Below, one piece after another: positions 6,468-8,067 of a stretch of 8,067 nt of DNA. The stretch comes from Actinomycetota bacterium. Its GTDB lineage: Bacteria; Margulisbacteria; Marinamargulisbacteria; SXXA01. The notes beneath the pieces were generated by a model that worked only from the letters and a program-made list of their open reading frames with translations, had not been told where the DNA came from and made no database searches. Numbering within the stretch: the first letter of the stretch is position 1; each line of letters begins with the position of its first letter. Both the position numbers and the translations under genes were made by a program. The DNA lies in the NCBI GenBank assembly GCA_005791325.1, contig SXXA01000132.1, forward strand, positions 1 to 8,067, given 5' to 3'.

Positions 6468-7321
6468 TCCGCAAAATCAAACTGTCTAAACCATGTTTGT
6501 TGCCGTTTGGCAAATTGCCTCGTTTTTGTTAGCAATATTGCCTCCAATTCAGAAAGAGGGCGTATTTTAGCATCTAACCAGTGGGCTGTCTCTTTGTATC
6601 CAATCGCCTGAAACGATGCCCCCGCTGGATTTACCCCATTTAATAACAACTGTTTCACTTCATCAACCAGACCACTGCTCAACATTGCTTTAACACGGGT
6701 ATGAATCCGCTGATGGATTACCTCCCGATTCTGGTCCATCACCATCACATGAATATCTGAACGGGGTGATTCGGATTTGGAGGGGTTCATTTTACCTTGT
6801 ATCGCCACATCCAAGGCTCGAATTAATCGTCGGGGATTCTCGGTACTAACCTGACTCGCCCGCATGGGATCCAATGCACGCAAATCATGCCATAATGCCA
6901 ACGCCCCTTCCTCATGGTAGCGCACTTCAAGCTACTCTCGATACAAAGACGGGGGATTCAAATCATAATTAAACAACACAGCACTTGCATACAACCCCGT
7001 TCCACCACATATCACCCACGGATGATCCGTAATTTGCAACAAATCCCGACACTGAATCAGGTAATCATGCAAGGTAAAAGAATCCGTTGGATCACACACA
7101 TCAATTAAATGATGCTTGGGATGCTGACGTAATGCCATCGGTACCTTTGCGGTACCAATATCCATCCCACGGTACACTTGAAACGCATCAGCTGAAATAA
7201 TCTCTGCCCCCCATCGATTGGCCAGTTGAATGGCCAATTCCGTTTTACCGACTGCCGTTGGACCCACCAACAGGGTGATCGGCCTCTTCGGGGTATCTGG
7301 AATCCAAGACCAGCGATTCAT
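6452..7321 (-). CDS. miaA: tRNA dimethylallyltransferase MiaA, interrupted by one in-frame TAG at codon 130
   Basis: MiaA transfers a dimethylallyl group from DMAPP to N6 of A37 in tRNAs reading UNN codons. The 289-codon frame carries all family landmarks: P-loop GPTAVGKTELA at 20-30, ISADAFQVYRGMDIGTAK at 42-59, HHLID at 70-74, GGTGLY at 106-111, then after the stop ENPRRLIRALDV, AIGYKE and TRQFAKRQQTWFR. The TAG at 6932-6934 splits it into 129 and 159 codons in the same frame; no insertion or deletion is present. The stop falls in the LYRE-stop-LEV stretch, where relatives have a variable charged or polar residue. The ATG at 7319-7321 overlaps the upstream TGA (ATGA), with AGAGG 7 bases before it (7329-7333). 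The TGA end lies within pgpH. It may be a sequence error, a recent pseudogene, or a readthrough or split gene; I cannot decide. Confidence 0.9.
6932..6934 (-). other. In-frame amber codon within miaA
   Basis: The minus-strand context is CGA GAG TAG CTT GAA GTG. Both sides align with MiaA in one frame, so this is a single-codon change (for example from CAG, GAG or AAG). A GTG follows six bases after the stop, with GAGAG upstream of it at a possible reinitiation distance, so a separate C-terminal piece starting at 6925 is conceivable. Confidence 0.85.
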
Positions 7322-7914
7322 TGGATGGCCTCTAAAAAATGAGATATTAACTGTTCGGCCTCGTTGGTACCCCACCAAGAGGTGTGGCCATGGTTGGGAA
7401 TCATACCCAATTGGGTTGAACCAGCAGATATCCAGTTTCGAACCATAGCGGGGGGAATCACCGCATCCCCTGTGGCATGGTACCAATACGTCGGGGATAC
7501 GGGAGCGGGCCGATCAGCCGAGGCATCCAACCACACCAACGCTCCCTCTAGTTGCGACAAGGACCACGACGGCATCGGCGATACACCATCCCAGAATTGG
7601 GTCATAAATCGTTGGGGGTCACGACGAAATAAACGCAATGTGGACGGATGCCCCACCGACCATGCCCCACTCAGAACCAAACTGGGACAATCGGGTCGAA
7701 CCCAACAGGCCCCCATTGAAAAGGCAATTTGACACCGTGGTGATGGTAATGCATAAAGGGTGTTTGCCATATTAATGGGGGACATTGGAATAATCACGGT
7801 GGTGGCCCATGATTTAAATAATGGCCATATTTGATTCACCTGCATCCCCCATCCCAAAATGAGCTGAACCCCTGCACCCTTGCCTTGCCAAGATTGAACC
7901 ACATTAGACGACAT
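7318..7914 (-). CDS. Small BioH-like alpha/beta hydrolase (probable pimeloyl-ACP methyl ester carboxylesterase)
   Basis: A 198-residue alpha/beta hydrolase. LILGWGMQ at 18-25 is the oxyanion-loop LxGWG of BioH and BioG proteins. The nucleophile elbow is IAFSMGA (63-69) with Ser66, the acid is probably Asp150 in ATGDAVIP, and the His is His177 in NHGHTSWW. It directly follows a bioF-type gene, with an 11-base overlap, which favours the biotin role: cleaving the methyl ester from pimeloyl-ACP before BioF uses it. It is clearly shorter than E. coli BioH (about 256 residues), with a reduced lid between residues 85 and 140, and has Ala where the first Gly of GxSxG is usual. AAGAG at 7922-7926 sits 7 bases before the ATG, supporting this start. 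BioG or another of the non-homologous esterase types is possible, so no symbol is given. It contains 13 Trp. Confidence 0.78.
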   Translation of the reverse strand: MSSNVVQSWQGKGAGVQLILGWGMQVNQIWPLFKSWATTVIIPMSPINMANTLYALPSPRCQIAFSMGACWVRPDCPSLVLSGAWSVGHPSTLRLFRRDPQRFMTQFWDGVSPMPSWSLSQLEGALVWLDASADRPAPVSPTYWYHATGDAVIPPAMVRNWISAGSTQLGMIPNHGHTSWWGTNEAEQLISHFLEAIQ

Positions 7915-8067
7915 TATGATGCTCTTGAATCAGGGCCATTAGTGATAAAACCTCATGGGGGTGGTGAGACGCACTGAGGGATACACGCAATTGAGGGCGA
8001 CCTTTCGGTACCGTGGGGTATTGAATCATGGGCACCCACATCCCCGTTTGCCATAAAGAATCGGCCA
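7904..8067 (-). CDS. bioF: C-terminal end of class II aminotransferase, 8-amino-7-oxononanoate synthase (BioF/KBL type), partial
   Basis: Only the last 53 codons are in the window; the frame is open to the right edge and ends with TAA at 7904-7906. The segment WVPMIQYPTVPKGRPQLRVSLSASHHPHEV matches, in order, the C-terminal pattern of the BioF/2-amino-3-ketobutyrate CoA ligase family: PTVP, then G-x-x-x-LR-hSLSA-H. These PLP enzymes condense an acyl thioester with an amino acid; BioF joins pimeloyl-ACP (or -CoA) and L-alanine to give 8-amino-7-oxononanoate, the first step of the biotin ring pathway. BioF is preferred over KBL because the next gene encodes a BioH-like esterase. The catalytic Lys and most of the enzyme lie outside the window. 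Confidence 0.8.
   Translation of the reverse strand, partial: ADSLWQTGMWVPMIQYPTVPKGRPQLRVSLSASHHPHEVLSLMALIQEHHNVV

Noticed and set aside
7140..7156. Two GGTACC palindromes separated by five bases
   Set aside because: They fall in the conserved MiaA stretch coding GTAKVP and follow from codon choice; nothing else supports a site.
6452..7321. Frameshift as the cause of the split miaA
   Set aside because: Both parts are in the same frame and the distance across the stop fits the family without gap, so only a base change is needed.
7322..7486. N-terminal extension of MiaA up to 7486
   Set aside because: The 55 extra residues overlap the BioH-like gene; MNRW at 7321 has an upstream AGAGG and places the P-loop normally.
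7364..7732. 122-codon plus-strand open frame
   Set aside because: It lies opposite the BioH-like gene and the miaA upstream overlap, has no family pattern, and the opposite strand shows conserved motifs and coupled starts.
1..8067. CRISPR array, transposon, tRNA or rRNA gene, defence system
   Set aside because: No regularly spaced repeats, terminal inverted repeats, cloverleaf or transposase/nuclease motifs were seen; coding genes fill nearly all of the window.

Overview
This is a compact stretch of bacterial chromosome in which every recognisable gene lies on the minus strand, so it reads from right to left. The gene set suggests a bacterium using cyclic di-AMP: it has a PgpH-type 7TM-HD phosphodiesterase, a Gram-positive-type undecaprenol kinase and YbeY, as in Firmicutes, Cyanobacteria and some related uncultured phyla. 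I cannot name the lineage. TGA, TAA and TAG all appear as ordinary stops, so the standard code is expected. The coding strand is G-rich, with many GGGG runs, and several proteins are unusually rich in tryptophan.

Layout in transcription order: the C-terminal end of a BioF/KBL-type aminotransferase (right edge, partial); a small BioH-like alpha/beta hydrolase; miaA (tRNA dimethylallyltransferase) carrying one in-frame TAG; pgpH; ybeY; dgkA; a CorC/HlyC-type CBS-domain membrane protein; an RlmD-type 23S rRNA m5U methyltransferase; and a DCC-family (DUF393) protein. These nine genes overlap by 4 to 16 bases or are separated by at most 12 bases, so they look like one transcription unit with translational coupling. 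A gap of 94 bases holds an inverted repeat and a possible promoter. It is followed by the N-terminal 165 codons of a family 2 glycosyltransferase of the polyprenyl-phosphate sugar synthase type, cut by the left edge.

Functionally the unit mixes late biotin-precursor synthesis (BioF, BioH-like), tRNA and rRNA maturation (MiaA, YbeY, RlmD), second-messenger control (PgpH), lipid-carrier recycling (DgkA) and probable divalent-cation transport (CorC-like). It is mostly a housekeeping region, and I see no mobile element, CRISPR array, RNA gene or defence system.

The observation most worth following is the single amber codon at codon 130 of an otherwise fully conserved miaA, in a gene whose 3' end overlaps the start of pgpH. 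It could be a sequence error, a recent nonsense mutation or a recoded stop. Secondary points are a C9 homopolymer inside pgpH, a divergent BioH-like esterase, the Trp and G bias, and a divergent membrane domain in the CorC-like protein.
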